NCBI RefSeq assembly: GCF_028768465.1 | Contig: NZ_CP118225.1 | Location: 3,639,001 to 3,703,000, forward strand | DNA: 64,000 nucleotides | Reading direction: 5' to 3' | From: Rhodopirellula sp. P2 | Lineage (GTDB): Bacteria; Planctomycetota; Planctomycetia; Pirellulales; Pirellulaceae | Shown: one piece after another, positions 9,541 through 20,300 of the stretch | How the letters are laid out: each line of letters starts with the position of its first letter | How positions within the stretch are numbered: position 1 is the stretch's first letter | Notes under the pieces: generated by a model | What the model was told of the DNA's origin: nothing | What the model saw: only the letters and a program-made list of their open reading frames with translations | Database searches by the model: none | Translations under genes and position numbers: made by a program

Positions 9541-10639
9541 CCCGATTGCTTGTCGATCGCGCCGTCTGGGACGCCGTTGTTCGCACGGGGAGCGTTCGCC
9601 GTGGATCACGCAGCGGGCTGGTTTCACCTTGCTGGAGATGCTGTTGACCCTGGCGCTCAGCGTGGTGTTGATGGGGCTGATCAGTGGTGCGATCAACTTT
9701 TACGCTCGCGAAATGGACAACGCCGAGCAGCAGTTTCGCGAAGCTCAGCTCGCGTCGGCGTTGTTGCAGCTCATCGAAGACGATTTGCGGATGACTTTGG
9801 TCACGCGTCCCGTTTCCACCGAAGCGTTGTCGGAGGTGTTGGCTGCGGCCGCGGCGCCCTTGGAAAGTCTGGGACTCACTTCGGGTGGAGAAGAATCGGA
9901 TGATTCGTTGCCTCCCAGCGATCCTGACACGCTCAATGATGATCCCGCGTTGATGACGGACAGCAGCTTGGTGACCGGTGTCGTTTTGCAGTCACCTGGT
10001 TTGATTGGCAACGAGACGCAGTTGCAAATCGATGTCAGTCGTTTGCCCAGTTTGGAACAGACCGCGATTGATCCTGATTTGGCGATCACTTCGGGCGTTG
10101 ATCTGTTGGACCGCCCCAGTGACATCAAAACCGTCAGTTACTTCGTGCAGGTGGCTGGCTCGTTTGGCATCCAAGACGCCCTGCAGAAGTTGGCGGCGTC
10201 GGATGAAAACGCAACGACTCAACCGGCTTCCACCGGTGGCGGTTTGGTGCGTCGGCAACTGGATCGTGCAATCAGTGTGCAAGCCTTGTCGACCGGCGGT
10301 TCCTCTCGGTTGGATCAAACCGGTGAAGTGATTGCACCCGAAGTCGTCGCCATCGGATTCGAGTACTACGACGGGGTGAACTGGTTGCCGCAGTACAACA
10401 CCGATGAAACCGGATACTTGCCGCTGGCCATTCGCGTTCGTTTGCAACTGGCACCGACGGCGATGCCCGGCGCAGCATCCGCTGATGCGGCCAGCACTGG
10501 TTCTCTCGATCTCACGGAAGGACGTCTTTTCACGCATGTGATTCGTCTTCCGATGTCCTTCCCCGAAGACGGTGAGGCTCTGCTCGCAGAGCAGGAAGCC
10601 GCCAGCACTGCGGAGACACCCGATGTCGTCGCTGAATGA
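9515..10639 (+). CDS. gspJ: Minor pseudopilin, GspJ-like
   Basis: 374 aa from a GTG start inside the end of gspI. A 35-residue basic leader precedes RAG^FTLLEMLLTL. After the helix, the sequence LLQLIEDDLRMTL fits the conserved GspJ motif in which an Asp-rich helix follows the transmembrane part. The C-terminal third contains GFEYYDGVNWLPQYN, reminiscent of the W-containing GspJ end (YYDxxxW). An insertion rich in Asp, Ser and Gly (about residues 120-160) makes it longer than typical GspJ (about 200 aa). Works with GspI and GspK at the pseudopilus tip. Confidence 0.8.
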   Translation: MPNRLPLNSPIACRSRRLGRRCSHGERSPWITQRAGFTLLEMLLTLALSVVLMGLISGAINFYAREMDNAEQQFREAQLASALLQLIEDDLRMTLVTRPVSTEALSEVLAAAAAPLESLGLTSGGEESDDSLPPSDPDTLNDDPALMTDSSLVTGVVLQSPGLIGNETQLQIDVSRLPSLEQTAIDPDLAITSGVDLLDRPSDIKTVSYFVQVAGSFGIQDALQKLAASDENATTQPASTGGGLVRRQLDRAISVQALSTGGSSRLDQTGEVIAPEVVAIGFEYYDGVNWLPQYNTDETGYLPLAIRVRLQLAPTAMPGAASADAASTGSLDLTEGRLFTHVIRLPMSFPEDGEALLAEQEAASTAETPDVVAE

Positions 10640-12458
10640 GTCGTCGCAGAAAATGTCGCCCCAGAAAAAGCCGTTGCGAAAGAGTTCTGATCGCTTGGAA
10701 CGATCGGGCCTGAGGTCCGCTGCAAAGCCAGGCGGTCGCCGCCATGGCCGCCGAGGGTTCTTTCTGGTGTTGGTCTTGATCGTGATCGCGGTTGCCACCA
10801 TGGCCGTGTATTCGTTCACGGATTTGATGATCGCGGCGGACGAGACCGCTTACTTGACGGGCGATTTGGTCCAAGCCCGATCGACGGTCGATTCGGGCAT
10901 CGAAGCGGTCCGTTTGACCTTGGCTCAGTCTGCTTCGCAAAGAGAAGACGCCGGCGGCGTCTTCAATAACCCCAACCTGTTTCAGGGGGTTCCGATCACC
11001 GATGGAACGCAGGGCAACGCGACCAGCAACTTCACGGTGTTGGCGCCTGGGTTGACGGAGATGGGAACGCTCGGCGGCATTCGCTATGGATTGCAAAACG
11101 AGTCGGCTCGATTGAACATCAATGCGTTGGTGGTTCTGGAAGAGAACTCCGATGCGATCAACATGCTGACCGGTTTGTCGGGTGGCAGTGTCGATGCAGG
11201 CGGCATCCTGGGGGACACAGCCGGAACGGATGATTCCGAACTGTCGACCGAGAACATTGCAGTCACCCTGCTGATGACTTTGCCTGGGATGGACGAGTCG
11301 ATTGCCGATGCGATTTTGGACTGGATCGATGAAGACACCGAGCCTCGAGAAAATGGATGCGAGGACGAGTACTACACTTCGCTGGCAACGCCTTACGCGG
11401 CAGCCAACGGGCCCGTGCAAACCGTCGAGGAATTGTTGCTGGTTCGTGGCGTCACGCCACAGTTGTTGTTTGGCGCTGACAGCAACCGCAATGGCGTTTT
11501 GGATTCCGATGAACAACAACGCTATGCCGCCAGCATCGAGACCCCCGGTGTGCTTGGCTGGGCCAGCTACTTGACCGTTCATGGTGCCGAAGCGAACAAG
11601 ACGATGGACGGTGACTTCCGGGTCAATATCAACGGCGACGATCTCGAAGTTCTCTACGATGAGTTGATGACCGCGATTGGTGACGAAGTCTTTGCGTCCT
11701 TCATCGTGGCCTATCGCATGGCCGGGAAGTCATCGTTGGTGGATGCCGTGGCCAGCGGCGCGAGTGCGGAAGCGCTGGCGGCTCAGGGGATTGAAGCTCA
11801 AGACGCGGCCGATGCGGGGGCGGAGTCCGAGGGGACTGTGTTGCCTTGGTCGGTGGAAGCCTTGAGCGAGTTTGATTTGACTGCCGGGGCGGAAGTGGAA
11901 TTCAATCAAGTCCTCGATTTGATCGATGCCAAGGTCACGCTTCAGAAAGACGACGAAACGTTCACTTACACCTCCCCATTGATCGGGGAGCCAACCTTGC
12001 TGGCTGAGTTCCTGCCATTGTTGATGGATCAGTTGACGACGCAGGAGGGCGACGTGTTGCCCGGACGAATCAACCTGAACGAGTGTCCGGCGGAGTTGCT
12101 GATGGGGGTTCCGTTGGTCGATGTCGACACGATGACCACGATCCTCGAAGCCCGATCTCAAGACAGTGGCGGCGGAACTTCCGACCGCAATCACGAAACT
12201 TGGCCGCTCACGGAGGGTTTAGTCACCGTGGATCAAATGCGCGCGTTGTTGCCTCTGGTCACCGCTCGCGGAGATGTCTTTCGGGCCCAAGTCATTGGTT
12301 TCGATTCTGCGTCCGGATTGGCCGCACGGGGAGAGGCCATCATCGACGCATCCACGCCAAATCCTCGAGTGGTTCACTACCGGGACCTGACGCATCTGGG
12401 ACGTGGGTTTGATCTGTCGGTCCTGGGCGGAAACATCGTGGTTCCGAACAACAACTGA
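10623..12458 (+). CDS. gspK: GspK-like pseudopilus tip protein
   Basis: About 611 aa from ATG 10623, which overlaps the gspJ stop; an in-frame GTG 51 bases upstream is less likely. A very basic leader (RHGRRGFFLVLVLIV) precedes the hydrophobic segment, and like GspK it lacks the +5 Glu (G^FFLVL). The body has helix-hairpin-helix-like segments typical of GspK (LPGMDESIADAILDWID and INLNECPAELL), the first being the conserved DWIDxD motif. Calcium-binding-like D/N-rich loop DSNRNGVLDSDEQ. It is larger than proteobacterial GspK (about 330 aa). Caps the pseudopilus tip with GspI/J. Confidence 0.88.
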   Translation: MSSLNESSQKMSPQKKPLRKSSDRLERSGLRSAAKPGGRRHGRRGFFLVLVLIVIAVATMAVYSFTDLMIAADETAYLTGDLVQARSTVDSGIEAVRLTLAQSASQREDAGGVFNNPNLFQGVPITDGTQGNATSNFTVLAPGLTEMGTLGGIRYGLQNESARLNINALVVLEENSDAINMLTGLSGGSVDAGGILGDTAGTDDSELSTENIAVTLLMTLPGMDESIADAILDWIDEDTEPRENGCEDEYYTSLATPYAAANGPVQTVEELLLVRGVTPQLLFGADSNRNGVLDSDEQQRYAASIETPGVLGWASYLTVHGAEANKTMDGDFRVNINGDDLEVLYDELMTAIGDEVFASFIVAYRMAGKSSLVDAVASGASAEALAAQGIEAQDAADAGAESEGTVLPWSVEALSEFDLTAGAEVEFNQVLDLIDAKVTLQKDDETFTYTSPLIGEPTLLAEFLPLLMDQLTTQEGDVLPGRINLNECPAELLMGVPLVDVDTMTTILEARSQDSGGGTSDRNHETWPLTEGLVTVDQMRALLPLVTARGDVFRAQVIGFDSASGLAARGEAIIDASTPNPRVVHYRDLTHLGRGFDLSVLGGNIVVPNNN

Positions 12459-12473
12459 GTAAACTATTGCACC

Positions 12474-14087
12474 ATGACTAAAAAAGTAGCCGTCGATTGG
12501 GACGAACAACAGATTCGCATCGTGGTCGGAGAAGTCTCCGGCAAACAGACGCGAATCATGGATGCCGCGATTTTGCCGATTCAAACCGCCGGTGTGGGAT
12601 CCACGCTGCGCAAATGGATCCAAGAAAAAGGGCTGGAAAAATCGGAGTGCTTGGTCGCCGTTGGACGCGATTCGGCGGAACTCCGGCAAATGGAATTCCC
12701 TCCGGTTCCCGACGAAGAGTTGCCGGACATGATCCGGTTCCAAGCCGTCCGGACATTTGCGTCCGCCGGTGACAGTGCGACCGTCGATTTCTTGCCGACC
12801 AGTCGCACCGAAAAAGGTGTCCGCGCGATTGTTTCCGCGACCGGAGCGAGCAAGATCGATCCGATTCGCAAAGCCATCCACGAAGCTGGGATGACGGTGG
12901 GCCGAATCGCTTTGCGGCCGATTGCTGCGGCGGCGCTGTATCAAATCGTGCTGCGAGATTCGAAAAGCGATTCGACTCGGTCCACGTTGGCGTTGATCGA
13001 CCTGGTCGGCGACGAAGCCGAGATTGTGCTGTTCCGCGGACGCGATGTGTCGTTTGTGCGGTCGGTCCGTCTGCCTTCTCAGTCACCCGCGCGAGTCAAC
13101 GCGTTGGCCGGCGAGCTTCGCCGCAGCATGATCGCTTGCGGTGCATCGGGATCCCCATGCGATATCGCCATCTGGGGAACCGCCGATCGCCATCGAGAAG
13201 AACTCGATCAGCTCGCCGCACGGTTGGATCAAGGGCAGGACACGCCGTCTGAAAAACGATTGATCAATCCGCTGCAGATTGTGGATTGTGAACCCTCCGT
13301 GGAGCCTTCAGTGGGGGAAACGGTTGGTCGTTTGGCGCCCCTGGTTGGGCTGTTGGTTGCTGATGAACTGCACAGTGATCGGCTGATCGATTTCGCCAAC
13401 CCACGGCAGTTCATCCCGCCCTCCACCAACCGTGGCAAGTTGGCGGCGATGATTGGCATCCCCGCGGCCATCGTGTTGGGTGTGGGATGGTTGTTGTGGA
13501 GTCAGCTCAGCACTCGCGATGCCGCGATCGCCGAATTGGAAGCCGCCAACGCTTTGGTGCGAGAACAGGTTGAGACTGCCGACGTGAGTGTCCAGCGTAC
13601 AGAACGGGTCGACCAGTTCCTCGACTCCGACGTGAATTGGTTGGAAGAACTGGTTCGTTTGGCGGAAGCGTTGCCGCCCGCCGAAGAACTGATCGTCAAG
13701 AGTGTTTCGGCAACCGCAAGCGATCGCCAAGGTGGTGGCCGCTTGGTTGTTTCTGGGATGGTGACATCGCCCGATGTGATTGACGACATGGAGTCTTCGT
13801 TGCGGGATGACACGCACCGTGTTGTGGGGGACGGTGCCAGTCAGGTGGATACCGAGGACGCCTACCGTTGGCAAATTCGCGAAACGGTGACGCTCGACGG
13901 CGAAAGTGTTCGCGCTGATCGCTACGAGCGAATTGCGAAGTTGGTGGAGCAACAAAATGCTGACGCCGAAGCCCGTTCCGAAGGCGACCCCGAACCGCTG
14001 CCGGATGAAATACCGCCTGATCAAGAAACGGAAGAAGCTTCCCAGTCGGCCAGCCTGTCCGCCGCCGAACCGGAGGTGCAATCATGA
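12474..14087 (+). CDS. PilM/GspL-like assembly platform protein
   Basis: 537 aa, starting 15 bases after gspK. Residues 1 to about 310 form an actin-like PilM/GspL cytoplasmic fold: the opening VAVDWDEQQIRIVVGE, a mid-protein LIDLVGDEAEIVLFRG phosphate-like loop and an L-P-x-P-x-E segment (FPPVPDEELPDMIRF). One membrane helix follows at about 322-345 (PAAIVLGVGWLLW), then a coiled coil and a periplasmic PilN-like ferredoxin fold ending in an acidic tail. This fuses the PilM and PilN functions, as in GspL. It should bridge the secretion ATPase and the inner-membrane platform. The stop overlaps the next start by four bases (ATGA). Confidence 0.78.
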   Translation: MTKKVAVDWDEQQIRIVVGEVSGKQTRIMDAAILPIQTAGVGSTLRKWIQEKGLEKSECLVAVGRDSAELRQMEFPPVPDEELPDMIRFQAVRTFASAGDSATVDFLPTSRTEKGVRAIVSATGASKIDPIRKAIHEAGMTVGRIALRPIAAAALYQIVLRDSKSDSTRSTLALIDLVGDEAEIVLFRGRDVSFVRSVRLPSQSPARVNALAGELRRSMIACGASGSPCDIAIWGTADRHREELDQLAARLDQGQDTPSEKRLINPLQIVDCEPSVEPSVGETVGRLAPLVGLLVADELHSDRLIDFANPRQFIPPSTNRGKLAAMIGIPAAIVLGVGWLLWSQLSTRDAAIAELEAANALVREQVETADVSVQRTERVDQFLDSDVNWLEELVRLAEALPPAEELIVKSVSATASDRQGGGRLVVSGMVTSPDVIDDMESSLRDDTHRVVGDGASQVDTEDAYRWQIRETVTLDGESVRADRYERIAKLVEQQNADAEARSEGDPEPLPDEIPPDQETEEASQSASLSAAEPEVQS

Positions 14088-15445
14088 CTCAACGTGAACG
14101 CTTTTTAGCGATGGCCGTAGGTGGCCTGTTTGTCGTCATTGCATTCCAGTGGGGATTCAATCGATACCGGGATGCGGTCAAGTTTCGTGACAATCGCTTG
14201 GCTGCCTTGCAAAACGAAGCCAACACGCTGAATGAAAAAGCCCTGGCCGGTGCTTACGCAGACCGCCAAATGGGCGAGTACATGGTGCGTTCGTTGCCAA
14301 GCAATCCAGAACGCGCTCAAAGCATCTATCAATCGTGGTTGCTGGGCGCGGTCCGGGAAGCTGGGCTGATGGACGCGGGGGTGGACCCGGTCAGCGACGC
14401 ACCCGTGGGGGATCTGTATCACCGTTATGGTTTTCGGGTGTCCGGCAAGACATCGCTGGATGGATTGGTTGGGCTGCTGCACGACTTCTACGCTCGTGAT
14501 TACTTGCACCGAATTCGTGAATTGAGTTTCGGTCCGTCGCGAACGGGAGAACTGAATGTCGCGATGACCATCGACGTGATCTCACTGAACAGTGCCCCGA
14601 TCGATGCGAAGATCTCTGAAAGCGATTCCTGGCGAGTGGCTCAGTCGTTGGAAGAGACCCGCGATTCGATTCTCAACCGCAACTTCTTTCAGCCACCCAA
14701 TCTGCCGCCGGTCTACGCGGGCGATGGAACGTTGGTTGCGGTCAAAGGCCAGGAAACGGATGTGCAACTGAAGGTGGAAGATCCGGAAGGCACAGCGATC
14801 ACCTACGAGTTGGAAGGGGAATTGCCAGATTGGGCGAGTTTCCAAGCCGAATCGGGAACCTTCACGTTCAAACCGCCTGCTGATCCAGAAAAATCCGGTG
14901 ACGCTGACGGTGGTGCTGGCGATTCGAAGGCCGAGCCAGTGAAGGTTGTCGTGCGAATGACGGACACCGGGTACCCACGACGCCAGGTTGAAAAGACGTT
15001 GCTGGTCAAGTTGGAAGACGCTCCGTTGCCCAAGGAACCCGAGCCAATGCCGGCCAAGTTTGATGATGCAACGCAAACCTATCTGACGGCCTTGGTGCAA
15101 GGTCGTGACGACTGGACTGCTTGGATGAACGTTCGCACGCGGGGTGAAACGTTGAAGTTGCAAGTGGGGGATTCGTTCGAGATCGGATCGATGAAGGGCA
15201 GCGTCAAATCGGTTTCCGCCCGAGTGGTGCTGCTGGAGATTGGCGGCAAGGAATACGAGCTGCGTCCATCGGGGAAACTATCGGAAGCGGTGGCATTGGA
15301 AGCTCCTGAGCAACCAGACGCGTCGCCAGAAAACGCTGCTCCAGTCGGTTCCGAGGAAGATGCCGAGGCTGATGAATCGTCGTCCGAACAACCCGCAGAA
15401 GTCGACTCCACCGCGACGCCAACCCCACAATCGCAGCCGGAGTGA
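14084..15445 (+). CDS. PilO/GspM-like inner-membrane protein with putative Ig/cadherin-like insert
   Basis: 453 aa. One N-terminal membrane helix (AVGGLFVVIAFQWGF), a coiled coil, then a PilO/GspM-like periplasmic domain up to about residue 165. From about 215 to 315 there is a segment resembling a cadherin-like/putative-Ig domain (VKDPEGTAITYELEGELPDW-like: D-P-E-G ... Y-x-L-x-G-x-L-P-x-W), not part of normal GspM. A PilP/GspC-like beta domain follows (VGDSFEIGSMKGSV ... VLLEIGGKEYELRPSGKL) and an acidic Gln/Pro tail. Combining GspM with a GspC/PilP-like region would link the inner-membrane platform to the secretin. Last gene before a strong terminator. No secretin, ATPase or GspF is visible in this operon. 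Confidence 0.68.
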   Translation: MTQRERFLAMAVGGLFVVIAFQWGFNRYRDAVKFRDNRLAALQNEANTLNEKALAGAYADRQMGEYMVRSLPSNPERAQSIYQSWLLGAVREAGLMDAGVDPVSDAPVGDLYHRYGFRVSGKTSLDGLVGLLHDFYARDYLHRIRELSFGPSRTGELNVAMTIDVISLNSAPIDAKISESDSWRVAQSLEETRDSILNRNFFQPPNLPPVYAGDGTLVAVKGQETDVQLKVEDPEGTAITYELEGELPDWASFQAESGTFTFKPPADPEKSGDADGGAGDSKAEPVKVVVRMTDTGYPRRQVEKTLLVKLEDAPLPKEPEPMPAKFDDATQTYLTALVQGRDDWTAWMNVRTRGETLKLQVGDSFEIGSMKGSVKSVSARVVLLEIGGKEYELRPSGKLSEAVALEAPEQPDASPENAAPVGSEEDAEADESSSEQPAEVDSTATPTPQSQPE

Positions 15446-15511
15446 CCTCAGTTCGGATTGACAATCCAAAGACCGAGCGATAGTCTCGGTGCATCACCAG
15501 GGAAATCGTTC

Positions 15512-15545
15512 GCCCGGGCCGATTCGGTCCGGGCTGTTTTTTTAT
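15512..15545 (+). terminator. Rho-independent terminator of the pseudopilin operon
   Basis: GCCCGG plus five further pairs (GCCGA/TCGGT, one G-T) fold onto CCGGGC with a minimal loop, giving an 11-bp stem followed by TGTTTTTTTA. It lies between the last pseudopilin gene and nusA, so it likely separates the two transcription units. Confidence 0.8.
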
Positions 15546-15572
15546 CTTTTCGTCACAAGACTTCTCATCGCC

Positions 15573-17126
15573 ATGAATCCGCAAGACATTTTGCGATACG
15601 TCGATTCGCTGCATCGCGATAAAAACATCGACCCCGAACTGCTGTTCCAGGCGATTGAGTCGGCGCTTCAGAGCGCTGCGAAGAAACAATACGGTGAAGA
15701 ATCCGACGTGATCGTTTCGATCAGTCGCGACAACGGTGCCATCGCCGCGACATTGGCAGGCGAGCCTCTCGGCGACGATCAAATCGGTCGGATCGGTGCT
15801 CAGACTGCCAAGCAAGTCATCATTCAAAAGGTCCGCGAAGCAGAACGCGACGCGTTGATGCTGGAATACCGCGACCAGATCGGTGAGATCGTCAGCGGAA
15901 TGATCGGGCGTGCCGATGGTGGCGTGGCCACCGTCAATTTGGGAAATGTCGAAGCCATTCTCCCACGCAGTGAACAGATTCCTGGCGAAAGCCTGCACGC
16001 CAACGAACGCGTTCGCGCGATCGTGTTCGAGGTCCGTCCTTCGGGTGGCAACCGCGTGCGTGTGGTTTTGTCTCGAACCCGCCCGCAGTTCGTGCAGCGT
16101 TTGTTTGAGCAAGAAATTCCGGAGTTGAGCGATGGCGTGATTGCGATCAAGTCCATCTCTCGAGAGCCTGGTTACCGCAGCAAGGTGGCCGTCAGCAGCG
16201 AAGATCAACAGATCGATCCGATCAGTGTCTGCGTCGGTTATCGCGGCAGTCGCATCAAAGCGGTTCGCGAAGAATTGGCCGGTGAGCACATCGACGTGGT
16301 CCGCTACGACAGCGACCCGGAGGTGCTGATTCCCAATGCCTTGCAGCCCGCGGAAGTCGATCAAGTTCTGTTGTGCGACATGATTGGTCGCGCGATCGTC
16401 TTGGTTCAAGAAGACCAACTTTCGCTCGCGATCGGTCGTCGTGGACAGAATGTTCGCCTGGCCAGCAAGCTTTGCGGTTGGGACATCGAAATCATGACCA
16501 ACGGCGAGCTCGAAGAGCAGATCGAACGTGCGGTGGGTGGATTCAGCCAGATTCCAGGCATCACCGAAGAGATCGCTCAAGCCTTGGTTGAGCAGGGTTA
16601 TTTGTCATACGATGACTTGTCCGTGATTGAGCCCGACCTGTTCATGGAAATGAGCGGTTTGAGCGAAGCGGATGTCGACCGGATCGTCGAGACGGCGGAA
16701 GCCAACGCGGAAGAGGCTGAAAAAGCCGCCGCGGAAGAGCGTCGTGTTCGCAGAGATCAGGAACGAACCGAAAAGAACGCTCCTGCACCAGCAGTCAGCG
16801 AAGCACCGGCGGAAGCACCGCCGGCTGAACCAGTATCCGAGGAAAACGCAGACACAGAAAACACCGAATCAGAAAGCTCCGAAGTCGCGGAAGGTGAACA
16901 GCCTGCCGCAGAAGAGGAAGCTGATTCTCCGGAGGCCAGCTCCGTTGGAGAGGCCCCGGCGGAAGAAAGCCCCGCTGAAGAAGCAGTCCAAGAGGCTTCT
17001 GGGGAGCTCGCAGATGAATCCAGCGAGTCCGAAACACAAGAGATTGAGACCGAATCCGAGGAATCGGAACCCGTCGCCGAGACGATTGAATCGTCCGAGG
17101 CAGAAAGTAACAAGCAGGAAGGTTGA
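15573..17126 (+). CDS. nusA: Transcription termination/antitermination factor NusA
   Basis: 517 aa from ATG 15573; a GTG 84 bases upstream is in frame but runs through the terminator, so I reject it. NusA N-domain at about 1-125 (EAIESALQSAAKKQYG), S1 domain at about 130-200 (VSGMIGRADGGVATVNLG), then two KH domains at about 230-340, with the signature LAIGRRGQNVRLASKL near the end. A helix-hairpin-helix repeat lies at about 350-405. The last roughly 110 residues are extremely Glu/Ala/Ser-rich (Walker-free, low complexity). NusA binds RNA polymerase and RNA to modulate pausing and termination. Upstream rimP, common in bacteria, is absent; infB follows after a 261-base gap with no evident gene. 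Confidence 0.95.
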   Translation: MNPQDILRYVDSLHRDKNIDPELLFQAIESALQSAAKKQYGEESDVIVSISRDNGAIAATLAGEPLGDDQIGRIGAQTAKQVIIQKVREAERDALMLEYRDQIGEIVSGMIGRADGGVATVNLGNVEAILPRSEQIPGESLHANERVRAIVFEVRPSGGNRVRVVLSRTRPQFVQRLFEQEIPELSDGVIAIKSISREPGYRSKVAVSSEDQQIDPISVCVGYRGSRIKAVREELAGEHIDVVRYDSDPEVLIPNALQPAEVDQVLLCDMIGRAIVLVQEDQLSLAIGRRGQNVRLASKLCGWDIEIMTNGELEEQIERAVGGFSQIPGITEEIAQALVEQGYLSYDDLSVIEPDLFMEMSGLSEADVDRIVETAEANAEEAEKAAAEERRVRRDQERTEKNAPAPAVSEAPAEAPPAEPVSEENADTENTESESSEVAEGEQPAAEEEADSPEASSVGEAPAEESPAEEAVQEASGELADESSESETQEIETESEESEPVAETIESSEAESNKQEG

Positions 17127-17387
17127 GTGAGCCGTTTTCAAAAACGGCCTGCGTACGCTATCCTAACGTGGGACCGAAGCAAAGTTGGTCTTTGCAGTCG
17201 TCCTTGGGACAATTTGAACGCTATGAAATTCCCCGTTGTTTTCAGCAAGTTTGGTGCTATTTCACTGACTCGCCGTAGCAGCGATGGAGGTCTTTTTATG
17301 CGATTTTGATGAATGAAACCACGAAGCCGCACCCGCAAGGAATTGCGAGCGGACTTCACCTATCGAATTTGACAGGATCCCGACCCA

Positions 17388-20300
17388 GTGCCAGTACGCA
17401 TTTACGCGCTCGCCAAAGAACTGAATCTCGACAGCAAAGAACTCGTTGATGTGGTTAAAAAAGCCGGCATCACGGGCAAAGGTTCCGCGCTGGCCAGCCT
17501 CTCGGATGAAGAGGCCCAGCAAGTACGAGGTCATCTCGCCGGTTCCGCAGCGAAATCTGAATCGAAACCTAAAGTTGCGCCCCCGAAGAAGGACACGCCC
17601 ACGGCTCCCGTCGCGCCCGTTCGAGATTTGAGCGGAACGACCGGTCGAAAGCCATCGTCCATCAGCGTGGGACGCCCTTCCAAACCCGCGGAGGCTGGCG
17701 AAAGTCCCGCTCCGATGGCGCCGATTCGCGACGGCGGCCGACCGGTTGGCAAACCCGCGCCGATCGTTCGCACGCCCAAGTTGGCGCCCGCACCGGAAGC
17801 GACGACTCCCGAGCCGCCGGCTCCCGACAACTCGCCCAAGCCCGAAATCCGGCTGCCGAAAACCGGCGGTGTCGGAACCGGGATGGCGTCGCCAAGCGGA
17901 CGTGGGATCGGGATGGGGGCCAAATCCGACGGGCCTTCGACCAAACCCGCTTCAGCACCCACCGCCAAACCAGCGGCCAAATCGGACGCGGGGGAGCGAA
18001 AGGCTCCTGAGCAACCCAAGCGAGAGGCTGCTGCTTCCGCGTCGGACGACGATGGCTCGTCCAACAAGGGTGGTGGATTGGCCAGCCGAATCGCCGGACG
18101 GATGGGCAACAACTCGTCCGGTCGCGTGGTGCCAAACACGCCTGGGTCGCCTCTCTCGGCCGTTCGACGGGACCCCGTCGCGGCGGGTGGCAAGATGCGA
18201 TCGCTCGATCGTTCTCGAAATCGTCCCGAGGAAGCTGGCAAGCCAGCGGAAGCCGGGAAATCCAAGAAGCGGGAACCACGGATCAAGGTGAACCTGGCGC
18301 AATTGCCCAGCGCACCTGCCAAACCCATCGCTCCGGTGGGAAGCTCCGGCCCAGCAGCTCAGAAACCCGATATCAAGCTGACTCGCGATGTCATCGAAGG
18401 CCACAAGCAGGGCATGAAGGCTCCGCTTGCTCGCCTCGAGCAAGACGAAGCAGACAAAAAGCGTGTGAAGAAGGCTGGCGAAGGCACCGTGGGTGTCGTC
18501 GGACGCGGCAAACGCGTGGCCGAAGAAGACGAAAAGCCAAAGAAAAAGGGCTTGGCCGGCATGGCCAGTGCCCGCGCCGAACGGCAACGTGGCGGCGGAG
18601 GCCGGCGGATCATCGGTTCCGATGGCGGCGATCGCCATCATTACCGACGTTCGCGTCCGCGGATCCGTCGCAAGGGTGTCAACACCGCTGCACCTCGGAA
18701 AGAGAAGGTTCAGATTGAGTTGCCGTGTACCGTTCGCAATTTCTGCGAAGGATCCGGGCTGAGTGTCGCCGACGTGATGCGAACCCTGATGGGTATGGGA
18801 ATGATGGTCAACATCAATGCCGACATCGATTTCGAAACGGCCGAGTTGTTGGCCACCGAACACGATCTCGACATCGAGTTGAAGGCCGCTGAATCGCTCG
18901 AACAAGAGTTGATCACCGAAATCGAAGAGATCGAAGACAAACCGGAAACCCTGATCGCTCGTCCCCCTGTGGTGACTTTCCTGGGTCACGTCGATCACGG
19001 CAAAACCAGTTTGCTGGATCACTTGGTCGGCATCAACGTCGTCAAAGGCGAGGCAGGTGGGATCACCCAGCACATCCGCGCCTACAAGATCGACAACAAC
19101 GGTCGCCCAGTGACCTTTGTCGACACACCTGGTCACGAAGCGTTCACGGAAATGCGTGCTCGTGGTGCCAACGTGACGGACATCGCTGTTTTGGTGGTGG
19201 CTGCTGACGATGGAATCATGCCGCAAACCGAAGAAGCCATCAGTCACGCGAAAGCGGCTGAGGTGCCGATCGTGGTCGCACTGAATAAGATTGACCTGGA
19301 AGGTGTGGATGCCAACCGCGTCATGACTCAACTGACCGAACACCAACTGACCCCGAGTGAATGGGGCGGCGATGTCGAAATCGTTCGCACCAGTGCCACC
19401 CAAGGCATCGGGATGGAAGAGTTGTTGGAAACGTTGTTGACCATCGCTGAATTGAACGAGTACTCCGCCAACCCGGATCGTTCGGCCTTGGGTGTGTGCT
19501 TGGAATCAGAACAACAGGGCGACCGCGGTGTGGTCGCAAAGATGATCGTTCAGAACGGAACACTCCGCGTTGGCGACATTCTGGTTTGCGGTCCGGCCCA
19601 CGGTCGGGTCCGAGCCATGCAAGACACGTTGACCGGCAAGCCGATCTTGGAGGCTGGTCCCAGCACTCCCGTGAGCCTGATGGGCTTGGACACGCCGCCC
19701 GGTGCGGGCGACCGTTTCCACGTCCTGAAAGACATCTCGCAAGCACGCGAAATCGCGAGTGCTCGAGAAGGAGAATCCAGTCGCCAAAGTCTGTCTGGAA
19801 TCACCACCAAGGTCAGTTTCGATTCGTTCCAAGAGATGCTGGAAGGTGGCAAGCTTGGTACGTCCGCTGACACCGTGAAGCTGAATTTGATCATCCGAGC
19901 GGACGCTCGAGGGTCATTGGAAGCGATCGACAAAGAGCTGAGCAAATTCGATCACCCCGAAGTTCAGATTCGAGTTTTGCAACGCAGTGTTGGTGGCATC
20001 ACCTTGGCCGACGCGACCCTTGCCAGTGCTTCGGACGCAGTGATCTTGGGCTTCAACGTCATTCCAGATGAAAAAGCTCGATCGCTGGCCGACGAACGCG
20101 GTGTTGAAATTCGTCGTTACGACGTGATTTACAAATTGACCGATGACATTCGGGCGTTGATTGAAGGACGCTTGAAACCAGAAGAACGCGTGGTCGAACT
20201 CGGCCGTGCCCTGGTCAAGCAAGTCTTCTCAATCAGTCGCATTGGAACGATCGCAGGGTGCTATGTCGCGCAGGGTTCGATTCAGCGGAATTGCCGCATT

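Noticed and set aside
10530-11582. Minus-strand ORF of 350 codons opposite gspK
   Set aside because: Shadow of gspJ/gspK; Gln/Arg/His-rich and without features.
15204-16580. Minus-strand ORF of 458 codons opposite nusA
   Set aside because: Crosses a terminator and the nusA start; no recognisable domain.
17952-19403. Minus-strand ORF of 483 codons opposite infB
   Set aside because: Shadow of the conserved IF-2 gene; no domains.
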